A DNA stretch of 42,333 nt from Desulfobacteraceae bacterium (GTDB lineage Bacteria > Desulfobacterota > Desulfobacteria > Desulfobacterales > Desulfosalsimonadaceae), in NCBI GenBank assembly GCA_003597945.1, contig QZJS01000017.1:1-42333 (forward strand). The letters are read 5' to 3'. How positions within the stretch are numbered: position 1 is the first letter of the stretch; every line of letters begins with the position of its first letter. The notes beneath the pieces are model-generated. The model searched no databases and was not told the DNA's origin. It saw only the letters and a program-made list of their open reading frames with translations. The position numbers and the translations under genes were made by a program. Positions 23,853-31,591 of this stretch are shown piece by piece.

Positions 23853-23882
23853 TTTTCCTTGATATTTTGCTATTATCCTGTT

Positions 23883-24068
23883 GAGGCTCGAATACCAGTG
23901 GTCTGCGAGCGGATTTGCGCGTGTTGCCGAAAAAGACGGATCGGTTGATCCGCGGTAAGAATTTCTCACTGTTTGAGGGCGAAGCCCGAGTTTGAGAAAT
24001 TCAGCGGATCAAACGATCCGGCCGGCAACATGCGCATTGAGCGAGCAGATTACTGGTGTTTGAGCCTC
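23883..24068. repeat. 186-base imperfect palindrome between carA and carB (element E3)
   Basis: GAGGCTCGAATACCAGT (from 23883) is mirrored by ACTGGTGTTTGAGCCTC (to 24068). Further paired blocks include GTTGCCG/CGGCAAC, GGATCGGTTGATCCGC/GCGGATCAAACGATCC and GAATTTCTCA/TGAGAAATTC. The centre reads CTGTTTGAGGGCGAAGCCCGAGTTT. That centre shares the CTGTTTGAG-GC-stem-CCGAGTTT layout with E1, but the outer arms are unrelated to E1 and E2. Confidence 0.7.
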
Positions 24069-24116
24069 CCGATTTATGATGTCATAACCATTAAATCTTA
24101 TCGTTTCCTGATTATT

Positions 24117-25265
24117 TTATCGTCCGCCTCCAGCGTTCATCGCCGTGATGAAATCATCGAAAAGATACATGGCGTCATGGGGCCCGGGCGCGGCCTCGGG
24201 ATGATACTGGACGGCAAAGACCGGAAGCGTCCGATGACGGAATCCCTCTAAGGTCTGGTCGTTGAGATTGATATGGGTGATCTCCACCTCATCGGGATTT
24301 AACGTGCCCGGATCCACGACAAATCCGTGATTCTGGGAGGTGATCTCCACCCGGCCCGTGAGAAGGTTTTTTACCGGCTGGTTGGCGCCCCGGTGCCCGA
24401 ATTTGAGCTTGTAGGTTTTGCCCCCCAGGGCCAGTCCCAGAAGCTGGATCCCCAGGCAGATGCCGAATATGGGCCGAAATCCCAGAAGTTCTCTGATGGT
24501 GTCCACGGCATAGGTCACCGGTTCGGGATCACCCGGGCCGTTGGACAGAAAAATGCCGTCCGGCAACAGGGCTTTGACCGCCTCAGCCGGTGTGGATGCC
24601 GGTACCACCAGCAGATCGCAGTCGACGCGTTCCAGGCATCTTAATATATTGTATTTGATTCCGAAATCAAAAGCGACCACCCGGAATCGTTTCCCGGAAT
24701 CAGCCTTTGCTGAAACAGACGAGACCGCATCCCAGTCTTCCGCCGGCCCGACCCGGCCGTCTTTCCAGCAATAGGAATGATCCGAAGAAACCGTGCTGGC
24801 AAGGTCGAGTCCTTCCATTTTCGGCAACTGCCCGGCCCGGGCCGCCAGGGAAGCCGGGTCCAGGTCGGTGGTGGAGATCATGGCCCGCATGGCGCCGGCG
24901 GTGCGGATATGACGGGTCAGGGCCCGGGTGTCGAGGCGGTCGATGCCCATCACGTTCTGGGATGCCAGGTAGTCTTCCAGGGTGGCCGTGGACCGGAAAT
25001 TGCTCGGATACGGCTGGTATTCCCGAAGGATAAAGGCCGATGCCTGAATCCGGGCCGATTCCACGTCTTCGGGATTGGTCCCGTAGTTTCCGATCAGCGG
25101 ATAGGTCATCGTCACCATCTGGCCCCGGTAGGACGGGTCGGTGAGGATTTCCTGGTAACCGCTCATGGAGGTATTGAACACGACCTCGCCGCCGGTCTCG
25201 CCGTGTCCGGTGAAGCTGCGGCATTCAAAACTCCGGCCGTCTTCCAGCGCTAACAATGCTTTCAT
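24117..25265 (-). CDS. carA: Carbamoyl-phosphate synthase small (glutaminase) subunit
   Basis: 382 residues. The N-terminal CarA-specific domain has [17 protein letters not shown] (residues 30-46); the class I amidotransferase domain has SNGPGDP (241-247), the nucleophile Cys270 in FGICLGIQ, and His355/Glu357 in QYHPEA. It releases ammonia from glutamine and channels it to CarB. The gene lies 30 bases after the glutamate-synthase fusion gene on the same strand and is the fourth gene of the glutamine cluster. The ribosome site (AAAGAAAG) is weak. Confidence 0.96.
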   Translation of the reverse strand: MKALLALEDGRSFECRSFTGHGETGGEVVFNTSMSGYQEILTDPSYRGQMVTMTYPLIGNYGTNPEDVESARIQASAFILREYQPYPSNFRSTATLEDYLASQNVMGIDRLDTRALTRHIRTAGAMRAMISTTDLDPASLAARAGQLPKMEGLDLASTVSSDHSYCWKDGRVGPAEDWDAVSSVSAKADSGKRFRVVAFDFGIKYNILRCLERVDCDLLVVPASTPAEAVKALLPDGIFLSNGPGDPEPVTYAVDTIRELLGFRPIFGICLGIQLLGLALGGKTYKLKFGHRGANQPVKNLLTGRVEITSQNHGFVVDPGTLNPDEVEITHINLNDQTLEGFRHRTLPVFAVQYHPEAAPGPHDAMYLFDDFITAMNAGGGR

Positions 25266-25295
25266 AATATATGGCTTTCTTTATTATTTCTTTTA

Positions 25296-27704
25296 TTAAA
25301 CAAGCAATGGTTCGTTTTCCACCAGGTCCCAGACGCCGCAGGGGCATGCCCCCACGCAGAACCCGCAGCCGATGCACCGGGTCGGGTCCACGACATATTC
25401 ATAGCCGCCGGTCAACAGTTCCCTTCGGGATATGGCGGCCTGGGGGCAGACCTCAACGCAGATGCCGCAGTCCCGGCACGCGCCGCAGGACGCGCATTCC
25501 GCGCCGCATTCGTCCACATCATGAAATTCGGTGATGCGGGGATCGAAATATTCCAGCTTGACCCGGCCCTTGTCCATCACCTGCCGGCCATCGAACGCAG
25601 CCGCATGCACGCCGCCGTATTCCGATATCCGCTCCTGCCCGGGTTGAGCTTCTTCCAGAATGACGGCTTCCGCCGGGGTTTTGCCCTCGAGAATGCCGGC
25701 AATGACCGCTGCGGCCTTGCGGCCCGCGCCGATGGCGTCGGTTAAAAGGCCGGGCCGGACCATGTCGCCGATGGCGAAAATGGCCGGGTCCGTGGTCTGA
25801 AAATAGGCGTTGACCGTCACGAACCCGCCGTGGGTTTTCACGGTGTCGGGCAGAAAATCAAGCTCCGGCATATCGCCGATGGCGATCACCGCCGTGTGGG
25901 CGGGCAACAGTTCGCCGGTGTCGAGCACCACGCCTTCATCGGTGATTTCTCTGGTCCTGCACGGCCACCGGAACACCGCGCCGGCGGCCTCGGCGTGCGC
26001 TTTTTCCTTGCCGAAGGCGGCGGGTTTCTGAACATCAATGAGCAGAATCGATTCCGCCCCCAGGCGGCGGGCTTCCACGGCCACGTCGCAGCCCACGTTG
26101 CCGGCGCCGATGATCACCACCGATTTTCCGGGATCAATGCCGTCGACTTTGGCCCGGCGCAGAAATTCAAAGGCCGGGGTCAGTTTTTGGCCGCCGGGAA
26201 CCGGGATGGTCCTGGGTTTCTGGGCGCCGGTGGCGATCACCACCGCATTAAAATCGGTTTTAAGTCCGATAATGTCGTCTCTGCTCAGGGCCTGCTGCAA
26301 GTGCACGTGGGGGATAAGACCGCGGACCCGCTCGAGTTCCGCGGCCACCACGTCTTTGGGAATGCGGGCTTCCGGAATCACGGAGATGATTTTGCCCCCG
26401 ATCTGTTCGGAGCGGTCAAACACCGTCACCTCATGGCCCCGGAGCCGGAGCTGCCAGGCCACTGAAAGCCCGGCCGGGCCGCCGCCCACCACGGCCACGG
26501 TTTTTCCCGTGGACGCCGGCGGGGTCGGGGTTTTGGCCTTTACGCTGGCTTTGCCCAGCCGGGTGATGTCCACCGAGGGCATCATGGCGTTCTGGCGGGT
26601 GCAGGCACTCATGCAGAGGTTCGGGCAGAGATAGCCGCAGACCGTGGCCGGAAACGGGGTATAGGCCAGGGCCATGTCCACGGCTTCATCCAGGCGGCCC
26701 TCGCGGATCATCCGCCACCGGTCGTGAACGGGAATTCCCGTGGGACAGGCGTTTTCACAGGGAGCCCGGTATTTGCGGTTGGCCCATACCGGCACGTAGC
26801 GCCGCAGGTCTCCGGTGGTGATCAGGGGAATTTTGGTCATTTCCGCTTCGATCAGGTCTCCTACCAGGCCGCCTCTTCCCAGCTCCCGGTCCCAGACATC
26901 GATTTGGAATTCAGCCATGGACCGGATTTTCCGGATGACCTTGTCCTTTGGCCCCCGGGCCGCGATCATCTGCCACCGGTCCCGGTCGGCCACTTCCGGG
27001 TACCGGTTTAAGTGGTCCACGGCTGTCAGAAAATACGTTAACCCCTTATCCAGCCATGCCCAGTCCGCATCGCTGATGGGCGTCATGCGGGCGTCGATCT
27101 TGCTGTAGCCGTCATGGGGACCGCGGAAGAAAATCCGGCCTCCCACCATGCCCACCAGGGGCCGGTACCCGAGAATATTTTCCGGGGTCTGGGGATCAAT
27201 GCCGCAGATCACGGCCACGCCGCCGGCCATGAATTCGCCGAAATAATCACCCGCAGACCCCAGGACCCACAATTCGGGCGGAGCAAACCGGGGGTTCTGT
27301 TTGGTCATGGTCATGCCCCGTGCCCCGATATTGCCGCCCACAAAAATTTTTCCCTGGGACATGGCATTGGCCACGCCGTTGCCCGCGTTGCCGTGTACAA
27401 CGATTTCGGCCCCGGCGTTGAGCCAGCCCACATCGTCCGAGGCCGGGCCCATGACATCAATGCGGGTGTTGGGAAAACCCATGGACCCGAGCCGCTGGCC
27501 CGAATGGCCCGTCACCCGGACAAGCACCTTATCCGTCTCTGCCTGCCAGAGCCGGCCGCCGATGCCGTGCTGGCCGTAAGCGTCCACCTGTATCCGGCGG
27601 TGGCCGGCCGCCACCGCCGCCTGAATCTTTTCCTCTAAGACCCTGGATTCGAGGCGGATGCCGTTTTCGACTCCAGGTATTTGATAATATTGATTGTCTG
27701 ACAT
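25296..27704 (-). CDS. Glutamate synthase fusion: GXGXG domain + GltD-like oxidoreductase + 2x4Fe-4S ferredoxin
   Basis: 802 residues in four parts. Residues about 35-215 are the GXGXG beta-helix of the glutamate synthase alpha C-terminus (VDAYGQHGIGGRLW, GNAGNGVANAMSQGKIFVGG). Residues about 310-380 form a GltD-like Cys-rich linker (ENACPTGIP, VCGYLCPNLCMSACTR) that binds 4Fe-4S clusters. Residues about 398-690 are an FAD/NAD(P) disulfide-reductase fold (VAVVGGGPAGLSVAW; VVIIGAGNVGCDVAV). Residues about 730-795 are a ferredoxin (CGACRDCGICVEVCP; CIGCGFCVGACP). It would feed electrons from NAD(P)H or ferredoxin to the FMN subunit encoded 17 bases upstream. The GXGXG and GltD parts are separate polypeptides in many relatives, so the fusion is notable. 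Confidence 0.88.
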   Translation of the reverse strand: MSDNQYYQIPGVENGIRLESRVLEEKIQAAVAAGHRRIQVDAYGQHGIGGRLWQAETDKVLVRVTGHSGQRLGSMGFPNTRIDVMGPASDDVGWLNAGAEIVVHGNAGNGVANAMSQGKIFVGGNIGARGMTMTKQNPRFAPPELWVLGSAGDYFGEFMAGGVAVICGIDPQTPENILGYRPLVGMVGGRIFFRGPHDGYSKIDARMTPISDADWAWLDKGLTYFLTAVDHLNRYPEVADRDRWQMIAARGPKDKVIRKIRSMAEFQIDVWDRELGRGGLVGDLIEAEMTKIPLITTGDLRRYVPVWANRKYRAPCENACPTGIPVHDRWRMIREGRLDEAVDMALAYTPFPATVCGYLCPNLCMSACTRQNAMMPSVDITRLGKASVKAKTPTPPASTGKTVAVVGGGPAGLSVAWQLRLRGHEVTVFDRSEQIGGKIISVIPEARIPKDVVAAELERVRGLIPHVHLQQALSRDDIIGLKTDFNAVVIATGAQKPRTIPVPGGQKLTPAFEFLRRAKVDGIDPGKSVVIIGAGNVGCDVAVEARRLGAESILLIDVQKPAAFGKEKAHAEAAGAVFRWPCRTREITDEGVVLDTGELLPAHTAVIAIGDMPELDFLPDTVKTHGGFVTVNAYFQTTDPAIFAIGDMVRPGLLTDAIGAGRKAAAVIAGILEGKTPAEAVILEEAQPGQERISEYGGVHAAAFDGRQVMDKGRVKLEYFDPRITEFHDVDECGAECASCGACRDCGICVEVCPQAAISRRELLTGGYEYVVDPTRCIGCGFCVGACPCGVWDLVENEPLLV

Positions 27705-27721
27705 ATTATGCTCCGTCTGAC

Positions 27722-29356
27722 TTACACCACGTATTTGATTTTAAGTCGCTCGGCCACGGCCGCGTCATTGATGCCCAGGGCGTCGGACATGCCGATGGGA
27801 AGGGCCGTTGACCGGCCCAGGGGCGCGACGATCTTTCTAAGTTCGGTGTCAAAAGCGACATAGACGTCCACGATCCGCCGGGCCACATCCTCCGGGTCGA
27901 GCCGCCGGTAAAGGCGGGGGTCCTGGGAGGTGATCCCCTTGGGGCACAGGCCGATGTTGCAGATGTTGCACCGCGCGGTTTCCGAACCCAGACAACCGGC
28001 CGCGGCCTGCATGATGTATTTGCCCACCTGTACCCCGCTGGCGCCCAGCATGATCAGGGCCGCGGCATTGGCGGCCAGGTTGCCGTTCTTGCCGATGCCG
28101 CCCCCGGCAAAAAGCGGGATCTCGTTCTGCTGACCCACGGAGACCAGGTTGAGATAGCAGTCCCGCAGGGAGCTGGCAATGGGATGGCCCATATGGTCCA
28201 TGGACACATTGTAGGCCGCACCCGTGCCGCCGTCTTCGCCGTCAATGGCAAGCCCTCCGGCATAAGGGTTGCGGGTCAGGTTGTTAAGCACCGCCAGGGC
28301 CGTGGATGAAGCCGATATCTTGGGATAAACCGGCACCCGGAATCCCCAGGCCATGTACATGGACTGGATCATTTTAGCCACGGATTCCTCGATGGAATAC
28401 TGGGTCTGGTGCGTGGGCGGACTGGGCAGGCTCACCCCTGGCGGAACCCCCCGGATGGCGGCAATCAGCCGGTTGACCTTGTGCCACATGAGCAGCCCCC
28501 CGTCGCCGGGCTTGGCCCCCTGGCCGTATTTGATTTCAATGGCGCAGGGGTCCACCTTCATTTCGGGAATGGCGTGGATGATCTCATCCCAGCCGAAATA
28601 CCCGGAAGCGATCTGGAGGATCACGTACTGGAGGAACCGGGACCGCAACAGCCGGGGCGGGCATCCGCCCTCGCCCGTGCTGATCCGCACCGGCATGCCC
28701 AGTTCCTCGTTGAGATAAGCCACCCCCATCTGGAGACCTTCCCACATGGTGGGCGATAAGGCCCCGAAGGACATGCCGCCGATGATGAGGGGATAAATTT
28801 CGCGCACCGGCGGAATCCATCCGTGTTCCCGGACAAACCGGATATTGTCTTCGGGCGCCAGGACCCGGCCCAGCAGGGTGCGCACCTCAAATTCATGCCG
28901 GCCGGCATCCAAAGCCGGGTCGGTGAGCATGGAGATCCGGATGAACTTGATCTGGTCGAGAACCCCACCCGCAATATTTCGCCGGCCCCCCCGGCGCTCG
29001 GGTTCGCCTCCCTGGTTGATGTGGAATTTGAGTTTGTCGGCCTCATCGGTGCGCATGGGCATGATGGCGTCATTGGGACAGACCATGGCGCACATGGCGC
29101 ACCCCACGCAGTGATAGGCCGGGGCCGTTTTCTGGCGGATGCCGTAATAGGTCTGAAAGCGATTTTCCGGCCGGGCCTTGACCCCGGCGGATGTATCCAT
29201 CACCCGTTTGCGGAAGACCGCGGGTTCAATGGCGTGGACCGGGCATATGGCCGTACACTTCCCGCAAAGGGTGCACTTGTCCAAGTCCCAGGCGATCTGC
29301 CAGGGCAGATCCTTGATGCTTAGTGAAGATGGGACAATCGCTGCATCTGATGACAT
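27722..29356 (-). CDS. Glutamate synthase FMN-binding subunit with N-terminal ferredoxin
   Basis: 544 residues. N-terminal ferredoxin motifs CTLCGKCTAICP (residues 28-39) and CVGCAMCAMVCP (about 83-94) are followed by the GltB FMN barrel: IIGGMSFGALS, STGEGGCPP, EIKYGQGAKPGDGG, IDGEDGGTGAA, and the 3Fe-4S loop CNICNIGLCPKGI near residue 470. It reduces 2-iminoglutarate, formed from 2-oxoglutarate and ammonia, to glutamate. The ammonia comes from the amidotransferase subunit encoded upstream, whose gene overlaps this one by 37 bases; GAGAGGT before the ATG supports this start. This is the archaeal-type three-gene arrangement. Confidence 0.92.
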   Translation of the reverse strand: MSSDAAIVPSSLSIKDLPWQIAWDLDKCTLCGKCTAICPVHAIEPAVFRKRVMDTSAGVKARPENRFQTYYGIRQKTAPAYHCVGCAMCAMVCPNDAIMPMRTDEADKLKFHINQGGEPERRGGRRNIAGGVLDQIKFIRISMLTDPALDAGRHEFEVRTLLGRVLAPEDNIRFVREHGWIPPVREIYPLIIGGMSFGALSPTMWEGLQMGVAYLNEELGMPVRISTGEGGCPPRLLRSRFLQYVILQIASGYFGWDEIIHAIPEMKVDPCAIEIKYGQGAKPGDGGLLMWHKVNRLIAAIRGVPPGVSLPSPPTHQTQYSIEESVAKMIQSMYMAWGFRVPVYPKISASSTALAVLNNLTRNPYAGGLAIDGEDGGTGAAYNVSMDHMGHPIASSLRDCYLNLVSVGQQNEIPLFAGGGIGKNGNLAANAAALIMLGASGVQVGKYIMQAAAGCLGSETARCNICNIGLCPKGITSQDPRLYRRLDPEDVARRIVDVYVAFDTELRKIVAPLGRSTALPIGMSDALGINDAAVAERLKIKYVV

Positions 29357-30450
29357 ATTTTTACCTCTCGGCGCGCCGGATCGATGACCACCGTATCTAA
29401 GTGCATGGGTTGAAAATCATTTTTTTTGTTGCGTTGCGGCAGGGCCGCGTCCAGGCCGCAGATTTCAGACGACATCACATACATCCCCGGTCCGCCGCCC
29501 ACCACCCCGGGCCTGAGTTTCTTGCGGTCCTGGGTCATAAACAGGGTGTTGTCCGGCATGACGCCGATGACGCAGTTGGGGCCGTCGATGATCAGCTTCC
29601 GGCAGCAGTGCTTCAACTGCTTTAAAAACATTCCGTCCGGATGTTCCTGAAGCGCGTCGTCCTGGAGCGGGGTGATGATGTGTTTGTAGGCGTCGATGCC
29701 CAGCCCGAGCCGCGTGAACGTGTAGTGCAGGATGTGGACGAAAACCTCGGAATCCGAATAAAATCCGGTATATCCCGGCACACCCCTTGACATCAGATAT
29801 TCCCGGATGGGAACAAAGGCCGTGTTCTCGCCGTTGGTCATGGTGGAAAACCCCTGGATGAAAAAGGGGTGGCACGCATACAGGTCAATGGCGTAATTGG
29901 TGTTTTGGCGGCCCTGGGCAAGGATGATCCGGGCATTGAGCTTTTTATCCCCCAATTCCAAGTAATTGCCAACGGTCAAGGGGTCCCCGATCTCCTTGAT
30001 GGTGATGGTATCCGGCCAGAAGGAAAAGACGATCATGTCTTTCTGCTCCCGGCCCATCTCCTGAAGCGAAAGCCGAAGCCTCACCAGTCGCTCGTGTTTT
30101 TCCGCCTCGGACAGATTCTCCCACTCCTCGGGATATTCATAGGCCCGGATCAGGTAGATGTCCCGCCTGGGGGTCCCCGGCGGCGGGATTTTGGGGGTTT
30201 TGATGGTGATCCGGTACTTGGTTAAAAACCCGATATCAATCATATATGCGTCCAAGCGCTTGATGCCGCTTTCAGTAAAAATTCCCGACAGGATGGGCGC
30301 ATCCTTCATTTCCTCAAACGGTCCGCCCAGATCCCGCAGGACCAGTCCCACGCCGGACCCGTCATGGCCTTCCCGCATGACATCTAAGGCATTTAGCGCC
30401 ATCATGGGCGACACCGGCGTATCACTGGCGATGGCAAACAACCGGCACAT
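29320..30450 (-). CDS. Class II glutamine amidotransferase subunit of glutamate synthase (GltA-like)
   Basis: 376 residues. The nucleophile is Cys2 (MCRLFAIAS), exposed after Met removal as in Ntn glutaminases. HDGSGVGLVL (residues 29-38), LAQGRQNT (about 178-185), HPFFIQGFSTMTNGENTAF (about 193-211) and FYSDSEVFVHIL are the glutaminase-pocket motifs. It hydrolyses glutamine and passes ammonia to the FMN subunit. AAGGAG lies before the ATG, and a sigma70-type promoter is found 68 bases upstream. It is the first gene of the cluster glt-carA-carB-purF. Confidence 0.88.
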   Translation of the reverse strand: MCRLFAIASDTPVSPMMALNALDVMREGHDGSGVGLVLRDLGGPFEEMKDAPILSGIFTESGIKRLDAYMIDIGFLTKYRITIKTPKIPPPGTPRRDIYLIRAYEYPEEWENLSEAEKHERLVRLRLSLQEMGREQKDMIVFSFWPDTITIKEIGDPLTVGNYLELGDKKLNARIILAQGRQNTNYAIDLYACHPFFIQGFSTMTNGENTAFVPIREYLMSRGVPGYTGFYSDSEVFVHILHYTFTRLGLGIDAYKHIITPLQDDALQEHPDGMFLKQLKHCCRKLIIDGPNCVIGVMPDNTLFMTQDRKKLRPGVVGGGPGMYVMSSEICGLDAALPQRNKKNDFQPMHLDTVVIDPARREVKICHQMQRLSHLH

Positions 30451-30517
30451 GTTTTTCTCCTTATCTACGCGACTATTGAACTGATTGCTGCTAATAATAA
30501 AATATCAGCAAGGATGT

Positions 30518-30546
30518 TTTATATTACGTTTTCAGCTTATTGTAAA
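30518..30546 (-). promoter_or_regulatory. Sigma70-type promoter of the glt-car-pur cluster
   Basis: On the minus strand TTTACA (complement of 30541-30546), a 17-base spacer and TATAAA (complement of 30518-30523) match both consensus boxes at five of six positions. Transcription would start near 30511, leaving a leader of about 60 bases before ATG 30450. Confidence 0.65.
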
Positions 30547-31029
30547 ATTTCACTTCTTCTTTGTAAGCGGGTTGCAACGCGGAAAGAGAGAATGCAAAAG
30601 CCATACCATTTTTGATTAAAAATCAACCTGCCGATATCCTAAAACAATTTTAAAAAACCGCAACAGAAAAGCATATATTTTTACAATTTTGTAATATTGT
30701 CGGCACATGACTTACAAAATTGTCAGACATGCGCCTGTATTTTCCCTCCGTCAGGATAAGCGGTTAAACCGAAACAAGATATCTTTCTTGCATTGGCGGT
30801 CTGATTCAAGTAAATTTTGGGAATAATTAATTTCATGAATAATATTGATCAATTTTCAGCCGGTTGTCGAAAAGCGGGAATGCTTGTTTTTTAACAACCG
30901 GCTAAATGAACAAACCTCGTCCGGCCCCGCACATCCGCGCGGGACCGTGCGCCGGGCAACCGTTTCCGGAAAGCCCGGTTCCACGTTATGGTCTTTTGGC
31001 CGGACCCGTTTCCAGCGCGATCTGATGGC
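30547..31029. other. Divergent intergenic region between glt and yfiR operons
   Basis: About 480 bases, AT-rich, no gene. It holds two copies of a 14-base near-palindrome (30681-30694 and 30712-30725, listed separately) and a hairpin AGCCGGTTGT (30858-30867)/ACAACCGGCT (30894-30903). The hairpin loop contains TTTTTT, so it is not an ordinary terminator. The open frame reading into yfiR from 30988 has no ribosome site. Confidence 0.5.
30681..30725. promoter_or_regulatory. Pair of TTACAATTTTGTAA-type operator-like sites
   Basis: TTACAATTTTGTAA (30681-30694) is a perfect palindrome. 31 bases further, TTACAAAATTGTCA (30712-30725) is the same site inverted with one change. Two near-identical palindromes three helical turns apart look like binding sites for a dimeric regulator acting on one or both divergent operons. 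The regulator is unknown. Confidence 0.5.
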
Positions 31030-31575
31030 ATGAAAAAACGAACCATCAATATTGCCGCTCTCATGATGGCGGTCCTCGGCACCTTTTTGACGGGCGCCGT
31101 ACCCTCTTTCGCCTTGGAAGGTACGGAATACCAGATCAAGGGAGCCATGATGGTCAATTTCATCAAATTCGTGGAATGGCCGGAATCGGCGGTATCTTCG
31201 GGTGAAGATATCATCGTCATCGGCATTATCGGTCAAGACGCCTTTGGCGACACCCTCGATCATATCGAGGGCAGGATGATCGGCGGGAAACGCTTGACCG
31301 TCCGCCATTTTGATTCCATCTCCGACATTGAGGCCTGCCAGGTCCTTTTTGTTTCCCGCTCCGAGGCCTACCATACCAGGGCCATACTCGACCGGGTCGC
31401 CGGCGCCCCGGTCCTGACCATCGGCGAAACGGACAGTTTTACACAGGCAGGCGGCATCACGCGATTTTTTTTAGAAAAAAATCGCGTGCGGTTTGAAATC
31501 AATCCGTCCGCCGCGGCGGATGCCGGCCTGAAGCTTAACGCCAAACTGCTGGAAGTGGCGCGGTTGATCAAATAA
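31030..31575 (+). CDS. YfiR-family periplasmic protein
   Basis: 181 residues from ATG 31030 (no strong ribosome site; 30988 GTG is an alternative but would spoil the signal peptide). Residues 1-28 are a signal peptide (Lys-Lys-Arg, then ALMMAVLGTFLTG, cleavage near SFA-LE). The mature part has the YfiR/DUF4154 pattern: EYQIKGAMMVNFIKFVEWPES, IIVIGIIGQDAFGD, CQVLFVSRSEA, PVLTIGETDSFTQAGGITRFFLEKNRVRFEIN and a final AKLLEVARLIK. In Pseudomonas YfiR holds the CHASE8-type sensor YfiN inactive in the periplasm. Here the next gene, 16 bases on, encodes a kinase with a CHASE8-like domain, so the two proteins probably interact. Confidence 0.82.
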   Translation: MKKRTINIAALMMAVLGTFLTGAVPSFALEGTEYQIKGAMMVNFIKFVEWPESAVSSGEDIIVIGIIGQDAFGDTLDHIEGRMIGGKRLTVRHFDSISDIEACQVLFVSRSEAYHTRAILDRVAGAPVLTIGETDSFTQAGGITRFFLEKNRVRFEINPSAAADAGLKLNAKLLEVARLIK

Positions 31576-31591
31576 TTCGCCGGGAGAGGCT

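Noticed and set aside
30858-30903. AGCCGGTTGT/ACAACCGGCT hairpin as an intrinsic terminator
   Set aside because: The T-run lies inside the loop, not after the stem, and no gene on the plus strand ends before it.
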